DNA of 64,000 bases. Origin: Sweltsa coloradensis. Its lineage: Eukaryota > Arthropoda > Insecta > Plecoptera > Chloroperlidae. A program made the translations under genes and the position numbers. This document shows, in pieces, positions 55,738 to 64,000 of the stretch. The notes below the pieces were generated by a model. It had not been told where the DNA came from and ran no database searches. It was given only the letters and a program-made list of their open reading frames with translations. Location of the stretch: assembly GCA_024449915.1 (NCBI GenBank), contig JAMZAV010001845.1, positions 1 to 64,000 on the forward strand. Direction: 5' to 3'. Position 1 is the first letter of the stretch, and each line of letters begins with the position of its first letter.

Positions 55738-56320
55738 TATATTCTTACGGCAGGACGTAAGAATTGCTTAAAATTATTCTTACGTTGAGCTACCTATTTG
55801 CTATCGGTGGTTTGGTGGTAGGCCTATAGTAGAAGTAAACTAATCAAAGTTACTGCTGAGCTGAGAAATTGTAATCACTCTGAATTCTGAACCACATAAC
55901 TAACAGACTGATTACAATAAGGCCTAGGAGGTCTATTTCTTTCATAGATAATGGAGTGGTGTGACTGTGAGGGTTCGTTGGTTCAAATCCCCGTTGAGGT
56001 GTTTTTTTTTTCCATTCTGTTCTTTATGTTTTTGGTAAAACTTTTTTTTTTTGTTTTATTGGATATGTCCGCACAAACGTAGGAACACAATTTTTAGCAA
56101 GAGGCCCTACTTTCATTACCTTATAGGCCTAAACGTTAAATTAGAATTTAATCACTGTTAAATGGCCGCCGTAGCGACAACCTTATAGACTCGGGAGGTA
56201 ACGATAGTTCCAATGAGAGCACAGACCGTAAAAATAATTTTTAGCAAATCTTACGTTCTGCCGTAAGAATAATTTTTAACATAATTTTTAACAATTCTTA
56301 CGGTCTGCCGTAAGAATATA
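55738..56320. mobile_element. MITE with 45-bp inverted ends, TA target
   Basis: The left end TATTCTTACGGCAGGACGTA and the right end GTCTGCCGTAAGAATA are inverted repeats. A second inverted block follows inside (AATTATTCTTACG against CGTAAGAATAATT). TA at both borders suggests a Tc1/mariner-type element. A tRNA-like fragment with a B box (GGTTCAAATCCCC, 55980-55995) lies inside it. Confidence 0.8.
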
Positions 56321-57382
56321 CGCAGTGTTTAAGTATATGATGTTAAAATACTGACAGCCAATGTATTGCCCTATTTAGATAGGGCCTACTTTGATGATTA
56401 GTTCAAGTTTCATTGAATTTTAACCTCGGAACTTGAAAAAATGTAGGCCTATAACTGAACTCTTCATCCAAATTTAGTAAAAATTTCTGAGAATTTTCTA
56501 TTGTTTTATTTTAAAGACCAATCAACAACAGAGCAAGCTTCACAAGTATGATGTCATTGGATTACAAATTAAATACTATGACAAAATACATGATATCAAA
56601 AAATAAAATGAGTAGGTCCACTGTCTAGTATTACTGAAGGCCAACACAGTACAACATTGAAAAGGATTGAAAAAAAAATAATAATAGAAGAACATAATTT
56701 GCCAGTGAATATTTTGGGAACTGGAATTGCCATAACCACAGTAACATTTCAATCCCTGGTGGAGGTAGAAAGCCTAAACAATGTATTTATAAGAAATGGT
56801 TATGACTGTTTTTCTAGTAGACATTATTTGGATTATTAATTTTCTATTTTCGAAATTAATGCATCATTTAAGTATTTGTCCAAGTTTCACGTGCGGTATT
56901 GTCAATGAATCACTTCCGTTGACGTTTCGTATTTCAAAATTGCCGCTCGCTCACAGCCTGCTGAACGTATTTTCGATCTCGGCGCTATGCTTTAGAAGGC
57001 TCCCACTTCAAAGAGCGGAACGACCATGGGAACGACGGCTTTTCGGCGTAGTGCGCAGATGACCACGCATGTAAATAGGCCGCGCATTGATCTTACCCCC
57101 ACCACTACTCTCAGTTCAAACTAAAACGCGCGCATCTCCCTTCTTGGCGTGGCCCGCTTATAGACAAGTTCAGAAAGTATTAAAGGAAATGCGACCTTTC
57201 TAAAACATTACTTTTTTATACATTGACTTGGATGAATCTTATAACATATATAATAGATTGGAGAAGGGTTGATAGGTTGGGAAAGCAAAGGGAACATAAA
57301 TCCCAGCCTGAAGGGCTGGGGGCAACAAAACTTTTCACCTGCTGATGACAACTGCAGCTAATTTAAAGTTGTTACCTTAATC
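56321..57382. other. No supported gene
   Basis: Short open frames (56657-56839 and 56796-57062) have no recognisable domain. A GC-richer stretch lies at 56940-57060. CCCAGCCTGAAGGGCTGGG at 57301-57319 is a strong stem-loop. It lies about 60 bp from the transposon and hammerhead-like motif that follow. Confidence 0.4.
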
Positions 57383-57945
57383 CAGTGTTGGGGAAGGAAC
57401 TTTTAAAAAGAACGCGTTCTTTTTTTGTGAACTTTTCAGTGAACTTACTCTTTTTTTAAATGAATGAACTTGAACTTTTAAAAGTTCTTTCCGAGAACGA
57501 ACTTTTCAGTTTTAGAAAGTTCATTTGAAAGTTCTTTCCGTGCGTCGAGCAGCCGTCGCTTTAAAACAATAACAAATAGTTGTTCCATTGTAGGCCTAAG
57601 TATCTGCCATAATTTTACAAGCTGGTCGACGAGAATGTAGTACAAATCATCAACACGATCAAAGACAGCTCAACACTTTCGTAAAACTCGCGATTAGTTT
57701 GGTACTCGAACACCTCTAATGTTTTTCCTCTTGTTTTCTTCATTTTACGTACGCCAGCCTTTAATAAAATAGTGATTTATTTTTACAAAAGAACTTTTAA
57801 AAGAACTTAGTTCATATTTTAGACGAACTTGAACTTTTCAAAATTTTAGGTTATAAAAGAACTTGAACTTTTTAAAAGTTCATTATTTGAGCTGTGAACT
57901 GAACTTTTAAAAAGTTCATTTTAAAAAAGAACTGACCCAACACTG
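57383..57945. mobile_element. hAT-type MITE, 563 bp, target duplication CCTTAATC
   Basis: The inverted ends are CAGTGTTGGG (left) and CCCAACACTG (right). CCTTAATC lies at 57375-57382 and 57946-57953. The interior has many AGTTC/GAACTTTT words (AAAAGTTC, GAACTTTTAA) in both orientations, giving a high self-pairing potential. It has no coding capacity. Confidence 0.92.
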
Positions 57946-57997
57946 CCTTAATCCACGACGCGTTTCGTCCTTCTGGGACTCATCTGGCAGATGGTGG
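57946..57997 (-). ncRNA. Hammerhead ribozyme-like motif (type I layout)
   Basis: Read on the minus strand: helix I 5' side (57997-57987), then CAGATGA (57986-57980; consensus CUGANGA with U4 changed to A), helix II GTCC/GGAC with loop CAGAA, then GAAA (57966-57963), a very short CG/CG helix III, the cleavage triplet GTC (57959-57957), and the helix I 3' side GTGGATTAAGG. The six helix I pairs next to the core form with two wobbles. Such hammerheads with minimal helix III occur in Penelope-like elements and retrozymes and often act as dimers. The U4 change probably reduces or abolishes cleavage. No RT or GIY-YIG domain is nearby. Confidence 0.65.
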
Positions 57998-60021
57998 CCA
58001 CCAAAAATCTGCTAACTACATGCAAACAAAACTCACAACACATAACCAAACCTGTGGTAGGGCCACGCAAGAAGCAAATTCTGCATGCATGTTGTCATCA
58101 TCAGCAAGGTTACTTCAAACACCATTCATACAGAGCCACACCGTCAGCACAACCAGTAAGGGGGGTTCCCTCCCAACTCTAGTGCTCGGGAGACAAAACA
58201 TCCATGACTCATCCTGGATAACATAATTATAACTAAAACTATATCCTCACTCTGTATTCTCTTCACAACAAACAACCTTTGTCTTTCCTTTCTTGGAAAG
58301 TCTGCTCCACTCCACCTGCTCCACACTTCAAATTTTTGAGAAAGGGCTCAACATTTTTAACTTTTTAAGAACTTGTACTGAATTGTCGGAATAAGCCAGG
58401 TAGTGATGTAGGTTTTAGTGTTAAATTGCCGTTGGCCTACATTTACTATACATTCTAAATTCCATTTGCTTGTTATGACTTTTCTAATCCACAAAAATAA
58501 CTTGTTTATTTTCTTGTGCTTTGCATATTATTTGATAAAGGTTTTAAAAGCACTCGTGTATTTAGCAGGGGTGTAGTGCCAAATTAACCTGTATGTATGA
58601 ACACGCTCTATAGGGAATTCAGTCTGCAAAATTCGAAGTCTATGCTGTTAATGAGTAGAAGCAATTAAAAATGCTTTTTAAACTAATTCGACCATGCTGA
58701 ATTCAAAAAACAATGTTGGCAAAACCAAAAATGGCTCCTTCACCTCCAAAACTTCAACTTTTGGAAATCGAGAAATCCTCTTTTGTTTGTTTTACTATCT
58801 AAGTAAATAATAATAATGATGACTCTCATCTCATCAAGAATTAAGATCTAAACCAGCCACCTGACATACCCTGACAGTCTCACGCTAAGAGTATTAATAC
58901 CTTGTCTTAGGTGTTGGTTCGAATTTTAACTTTGTTTGAAATATAGAATTATTCGCATTTTTGTGCATTATACCTGCATGAAGTCTGTGTCATTCTGTTT
59001 TATTATAGTTGAATGCGTTAAAATTCATGTGAGATACCAAGAAGTGAGTTGTAGACAAACAAACCGTTTTAACCCAACACATTACGTGCGCCGATCAATC
59101 TGAATCGTCCATTTCTGGAAAAAGTTGCATCAATTAGGTTCACCACAGTATAAGAATTACATTTATTTAATTATGTGACTACATTTTAAATAATATTGAA
59201 GAACAGTATTATATATTTTTGTGTAAAATATTAAACTCTTGCTGCGATTCTGTTAATTTTCACGAACCATTTATAGTGGGTAGTATTGAATTATATTTAA
59301 AATATTTTATTTTACATTTATTGTAGAATTTACTTTTTGTTATCCTATTTTGATCAGTGTCGGTTGCATGTAAATGATATGTAAAAGATCCAAATTCTTA
59401 TCATGCCTGCATTGATATTCGAACATCCTCGTTCTAGTTCAAAACACTTGCATGCATCAGTGCATGGCCTCCCTGTTTTTTTTACACCCACACCTATTAG
59501 TTGAGCAACCAATTTTGTAGCTACAAGAAATAACTTCAGCACATCCCACTGGAATAGCATCCGTGGTCATTAGAATAGGGGTGATATCGCATCCAGTAAT
59601 GTTCTACACAAATTTGCGTGGGTTATATTTTTGGTGTTCCTATTGGGGGAAAATGAGAATGTTATAGCACATACTTGTTGTTAAAAATAACTTATAATGT
59701 AATAACAAAATAACCCTCAGCAGTAAAAGTACCTCGGGTTTCTTGATAGTTTTCCATATCATAGTTTGGTAGTGACATCTCTTAATATGCCAATGGAGTG
59801 CAGTACTTGTTGGAGTAACACGATATATGCCAATTATATTATGAAAACCTTTAGATATAACATTATTTATGCGAGCAAACGCGACTACGTATTTCACATA
59901 GTTGACTTTTTCTCTGTCTTTTAAAGCATTTACAAATATCCCTTTTTCTTTGTCTGAAGGTGTCTGTAAATCGCCATTTTTCGACGACTGACAGATGTGA
60001 CAAGGGCTCAAGACGTAACTA
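57998..60021. other. No supported gene
   Basis: It is non-coding DNA downstream of the hammerhead-like motif. The first 350 bp may belong to the same retroelement. Open frames at 59354-59560 and 59640-60011 on the minus strand have no recognisable domains. The rest is A/T-rich. Confidence 0.35.
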
Positions 60022-61378
60022 CAGTAAAACCCCTATGTATCGTTTTTCAGGGTAGCTTACAAAAATACGATGCAGTGAGGAAAACGGTCAAAACGGGAAA
60101 ACCAATAAAACAATGTAATATGCCTAAAATTGAGTAAAATAACAAAAAAATGAATTTTGAAAATTTTCAGTCTAATTCATTGCCTACTCAAAATATCTGG
60201 ATAATAATATTTCAAGTATCTATTACGACTTTCAGAAGACAGTTATATAATAATTGTTGTACGTAAAGAAAATAAAAAGCTTGTCTTAATGAGGTAAAAA
60301 ATAAAAATCAACAACGATGATATACAAGTGTTGATTCATGCGCGGGTGTGATGGCACGTAAGCTACGAGTGCGAGAGACACAGCCGCGGGAATCGGCGGC
60401 GCAAGAATCTACTCGTCGGGTCGAGACCTCACAGCTGACCATGCACGTGCTTGGTGAATGGATTGTCTCGTTATCTGTTTTCTCGGTCGCTGCGCCCTAT
60501 TGTCCGCGCTGTACTTGTGTTTAAAGAAGATTAAGTATTTTTCCGTTGATATTGATCAATGCTCCGTGCATGAAGATCACATTTCCCTGTATCTCTTCAT
60601 TGACTCTGGGAACGATATTTACTACGATTTCGAATCGTGCTTGCGACGAGAGGAAATTGCACGGGCGACTGAACTGCATCCTTGAAGTTCCTAGGGAATA
60701 ATCCGGGTCTCCAAGGTCGAGATAGTCTCAGCTTCAAATGTTGCAGTACACAGCTAGCTGGTAGGGGCAGCCGGCAGTGTTATATCCGAGAATAAGACAC
60801 GGCAACTCAACTCATATAACACTCGCACTACAGTTAAACAAGTGTTGTATCGACATCATCATTGATTAAAAACAATGATCTTGTAATTATTATTATCGCA
60901 TTCGCGTAAGAAATACACGGCACTGCTGAGAGAGAATGTGTAGTGTCTGAGCTGGCAGGCAGGCCGAGAGAGGAGAGGAGAGAAGAGAGTGAGAGAGAGC
61001 CGTGCCACTGGCAGCGCGAGTGGGAGGGGAGGGTAACCGGTCTCGTAGGCGGCAGCTGCCGGCGGGCGGGGAGGTGAAGTGAACCGACTACAGCTTACAA
61101 AACATCGCGCTCGCTGTCGATGATGTATTGTCTTGCAGGAAATAGTGCTTCGTCCGTCGGTCGGTGTTCATCAAAGGCGAAAACGATACATTAGGGTAAA
61201 TTTAACATTGAGAAACACAACATTTTGAACTGTACAGCGAGGAAAACGATCGATTGAGGAACGGTGGATGCGGGAATTTTTAACATTGTGTAAATGGGAC
61301 TTTTGCAAAAACTTTTCAAATATAGCGATCAAGGCGGGAAAACAGTCGATGCGGGAACGATGCATAGGGGTTTTACTG
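60022..61378. mobile_element. Tc1/mariner (pogo-like) non-autonomous element, 1357 bp
   Basis: The inverted ends are CAGTAAAACCCCTATG (left) and CATAGGGGTTTTACTG (right), with TA at 60020-60021 and 61379-61380. Both ends continue with GAGGAAAACG/GCGGGAAAAC subterminal words, repeated several times at the right end (61176-61360). The interior is GC-rich with AGAGAG microsatellite at 60965-61000. A 75-codon open frame at 60458-60685 has no known domain, and no DDE transposase is visible. Confidence 0.88.
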
Positions 61379-61698
61379 TATCAGAAAACAATATGCAGTC
61401 ATAACACAAGCTCAAACCAGCCTAAAAGAAAAAAATTGACTATCTATAATGCTGTAAAGTAATTAACAAATTATTTGTTTTAAATTGAACATCTACTGAT
61501 TAGGCCTAAATGAAAAGACTACTCATAAATCTCAAATTACATGCATTATCAATTATCATGCACACGCCCTGGAAAATGTTGAAAGAGGCTGACTTTATGG
61601 ACTCGGTTTAGCGTTATCGATACGACGTTACGTGTAAGAAACTCTGGGGGCCTGAAAAGAACACCAATGTTTATGTTCGATGTTGATTGTTACAATGC

Positions 61699-61963
61699 AC
61701 CGACAGTGTTGGTTCCAGCGTTAAGCGCGCGACTCTGATTCGCGAGGTCCCGGTTTCAAATCCCGTCGAGACCGGCAATCCTGACTGATGGTTTTTTCCG
61801 AGGTTTTCCTCAGTCGTTAATGCGAATGCAAGGGATTGAGTCCTCTTAATCAGCCCTCGGACATCCCTTCACAATTGTCATATCCACAACATACCTAGTT
61901 AGACACCTGAAGAGGGGCATGAATTGCACCCTGGGCAGGCTTCCCACAAAAATTATTTAATTA
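61699..61963 (+). mobile_element. tRNA-derived SINE, 265 bp, 11-bp target duplication
   Basis: TGTTACAATGC stands at 61688-61698 and 61964-61974. The head has an A-box-like TTGGTTCCAGCGTTAAGCGC and a B box GGTTTCAAATCCC. The body has CCGAGGTTTTCCTCAGTCGT and ATGCGAATGCAAGGG, reminiscent of a conserved central domain shared by SINEs in several invertebrate groups. The tail ends AAAAATTATTTAATTA. Confidence 0.88.
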
Positions 61964-61974
61964 TGTTACAATGC

Positions 61975-62520
61975 GGTCAAATTACATGTCTCCAAATAAC
62001 CTTGTAGCGTAATATGCCACTCTGTCTACTAGCGGCGTAGCTGAGCATTTCCTGTCACCAACAAAACACACTACTCCGCGCACTGCTTATATTAGGCCTT
62101 ACTTTGAAACAATGAGAGTTTGTTCCATGTTTTTAACGTAGCACATGAGCGTAGGGCTTACAGTATTATAGGACTAAGATGTTAGTGATTACATACCTTC
62201 AAATCACGTAGACGTAGTGCAGGTATATCACATAACTATAGCTGGTTTTTACAACAAGATCCACTGTCAGCAATGAACCCTTCCATAAAAAAAAAAACAC
62301 TGCTAATGGCAATGATTATTTACGTTTACGACTGAGTCGAGTGGACCGCGGAGGGAGGCTAGGCGACCAAGGCCGAGAGCCAATCAGCGCCGCAGGTTGA
62401 TGCTGGCGGCACCCGCAGGGGATTAGCGCGACAGAAATCTAGTTACGCATTGTCTCAGTAAACAATTAAAAACCGTCGATTGGTATGTTGAAACTGGGCC
62501 CGATTTGGCAAGCGTGTTCT
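61975..62520. other. No supported gene
   Basis: A/T-rich DNA changes near 62330 to a GC-rich stretch (62335-62420) that could be an LTR or leader fragment adjoining the gypsy remnant. No direct repeat confirms this. Confidence 0.3.
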
Positions 62521-62524
62521 ACAT

Positions 62525-63091
62525 AGACAAACAACCAGACTCATAGTAGATGCAAGTCCTTATGGACTCGGAGCTGTATTGACACAAAAACAGGAAAACG
62601 ACACGTACAAACCAATAAGCTTTGCAAGCAGGGCACTCACAGAAGTAGAAGGACGGTACTCCCAAACAGACAGAGAGGCACTATCCGTAATGTGGGCTTG
62701 TGAACACTACCATCTGTACCTGTACGCGACGACATTCGAAATAGAAACAGACCACAAACCCTTAGAGATTCTGTACGGAACAAAATCAAAACCAACTGCA
62801 CGTATTGAACGGTGGATGCTGCGATTACAACAGTATGACTACAAGATTGTCTACAGACCAGACATTCAAAACATCGCAGACCCATTATCTCGACTCATCA
62901 ACACTGAGAAAAGAAGCACACAAGTCGGAAGCAAACCAGAAAGAAATGTCGCAGAAGAATACATTCAATTTGTCACAGAATCATCAATCCCAAGAACAAT
63001 GACCAAAGAAGAAATCCAAACAGAAACAGCCAAAGACAAAACGCTACAGCTTGTCTGCAAGTGCATCAGAGAAAACAACTGGAAAGACTGA
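62525..63091 (+). pseudogene. Ty3/gypsy element C, RNase H domain
   Basis: The frame opens with LIVDASPYGLGAVLTQ, the first catalytic Asp block. It continues ISFASRALTEVEGRYSQTDR, EALSVMWACEHYHLYLYATT (catalytic Glu region) and ETDHKPLEILYG (catalytic Asp in TDHK). It then reaches RIERWMLRLQQYDYKIVYRP with IADPLSRL. This is the complete C-terminal RNase H of a gypsy pol. The RT part upstream is missing, so the element is 5'-truncated near 62500. The frame ends at a TGA (63089-63091) in the linker before integrase. Confidence 0.93.
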
Positions 63092-64000
63092 CTACCACAG
63101 TACCAGCAGGAGAAACAAACCCTAACAATTCACAACAACATGTTGTTACAAGGAAAGAGAATTACAATCCCAAAAACACTGCAAGAGAAAACTCTCTCAC
63201 TGGCACATCATGGACATCAAGGAATCGTCAGAACAAAACAAAGGCTACGTGACAAAGTATGGTGGCCAAAGGCATGGACACTGAAGTAAACCCAAATTTC
63301 ATACAAAAGCTGCACACCATGCCAACTAGTAGGATCCCTTCCAGAGCCCGAACCAATAAACTCGAGGGAAATTTACCCGCAGGCCCTTTGGGCAAAAAGC
63401 TGGCAATAGATCTGTGTGGACCATTCCCAACAGGAGAAGTGATTGGGGTGATAGTAGACTATACTCTCGCTGGGTGGAAGTCAAAACTTCAAAACAACTC
63501 CAACTAGCCAGACAATAATTCACTGGTTGGAAGAAATATTCACAACTTTCGGAATACCTTGTGTATTGCTCAGCGATAACGGGCCTCAATTCACATCGAA
63601 AGAATACAAGTCATTCCTAGAAGGGATGGGAACAAAATGTCATCATGTGACTCCGTATTGGCCTCAAGCAAACGGTCAAGTGGAGCGAGCGAACAAAACT
63701 TTACTTAAAAGTTTAGAACAACTCAAGCAGAAGGAAAAAACTGGAAGACAGAATTGCCTTTACCTGCTACTAACATATCGCACAACAAAACATGGCACAA
63801 ACAGGACTCTCGCCAGCCGAAGTCATGTTTGGGCGAGAAATCCGTGGAACAAAAACCATCAGCAACAGAAACCAAGACCAGAAGAACGCAGAGGACAGAA
63901 AAAATCAGAACGAAAGACGCGCAACAAAAAAGCAAAAGGAAAACAAAACAAAGACAGAAACAAAACGCTACAGAAAGACACTTGCAACCGGGGGACACCG
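63092..64000 (+). pseudogene. Ty3/gypsy element C, integrase, frame-broken and cut by window end
   Basis: The HHCC zinc region shows as LAHHGHQGIVRTKQRLRDKV (63207-63266) with CTPC near 63315. The core has LAIDLCGPFPTGE (first Asp), LSDNGPQFTSKEYKSFLEGM (second Asp, near 63569) and HVTPYWPQANGQVERANKTL (catalytic Glu in VERAN, near 63690). These lie in three frames separated by indels and stops. A Lys/Asn/Gln-rich stretch follows to the window edge. With the RNase H at 62525-63091 it forms one decayed pol in the plus direction. Confidence 0.9.

Noticed and set aside
56657..57062. Two overlapping short plus-strand frames as a USP10 exon
   Set aside because: The translations do not resemble any USP segment, and no acceptor/donor pair in phase 0 fits.
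57301..57319. Bacterial-type terminator hairpin
   Set aside because: The stem-loop is strong, but the context is eukaryotic and there is no upstream gene.

Overview
This window is eukaryotic and comes from an invertebrate animal. It carries spliced exons with GT/AG borders, tRNA-derived SINEs, non-LTR and LTR retroelements, many short DNA transposons and a roughly 170-bp satellite. GGCCTA/TAGGCC words are scattered through much of it, for example at 53270-53900. I cannot fix the phylum. A marine invertebrate fits best, and I could not decide between a crustacean and an echinoderm or hemichordate.

Only one host gene is convincing. Three exons of a USP10-type ubiquitin-specific protease lie on the + strand at 6831-7026, 7985-8150 and 44367-44540. 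Their splice phases match end to end. They cover the Cys box and the start of the catalytic domain. Upstream exons and the His-box exons were not found, so the gene is incomplete here. The intron between the second and third exons is about 36 kb and consists almost entirely of mobile and satellite DNA.

Layout. 1-6800: tandem repeats, a Harbinger-like MITE, a LINE ORF2 remnant, a fold-back element and LINE-tail repeats. 6831-8150: two USP10 exons. 8345-21720: a nest of elements. A 5' piece of Ty3/gypsy element A is followed by an inverted, 3'-truncated Ty1/copia element whose integrase is split by a TTAA-flanked piggyBac-type MITE. Next comes the ORF1 of a PHD-finger/esterase LINE, split by a complete 5.3-kb Ty3/gypsy element B that itself carries a MITE. 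21719-42300: a satellite domain. It contains a 5.6-kb LTR element with 1.45-kb LTRs and no recognisable pol, a higher-order repeat with tandem SINE units, and about 9 kb of monomers with heavy base dropout. 42300-44290: coding remnants, hAT-type MITEs and SINEs. 44367-44540: the third USP10 exon. 45250-48300: a coiled-coil gag with an inserted MITE. 49735-51990: a long inverted duplication around a 5S-rRNA-derived SINE. 52000-62000: mostly non-coding DNA with several DNA transposons, a LINE end, a hammerhead-ribozyme-like motif and a SINE with an 11-bp target duplication. 62520-64000: RNase H and integrase of a third Ty3/gypsy element, running off the window.

The order of events can be read from the nesting. 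Five short elements have perfect 8-bp duplications (hAT type), one has TTAA (piggyBac type) and two have TA (Tc1/mariner type). Two blocks, about 16600-19200 and 30700-40300, contain many frame breaks or single-base losses and look like poorly polished sequence.
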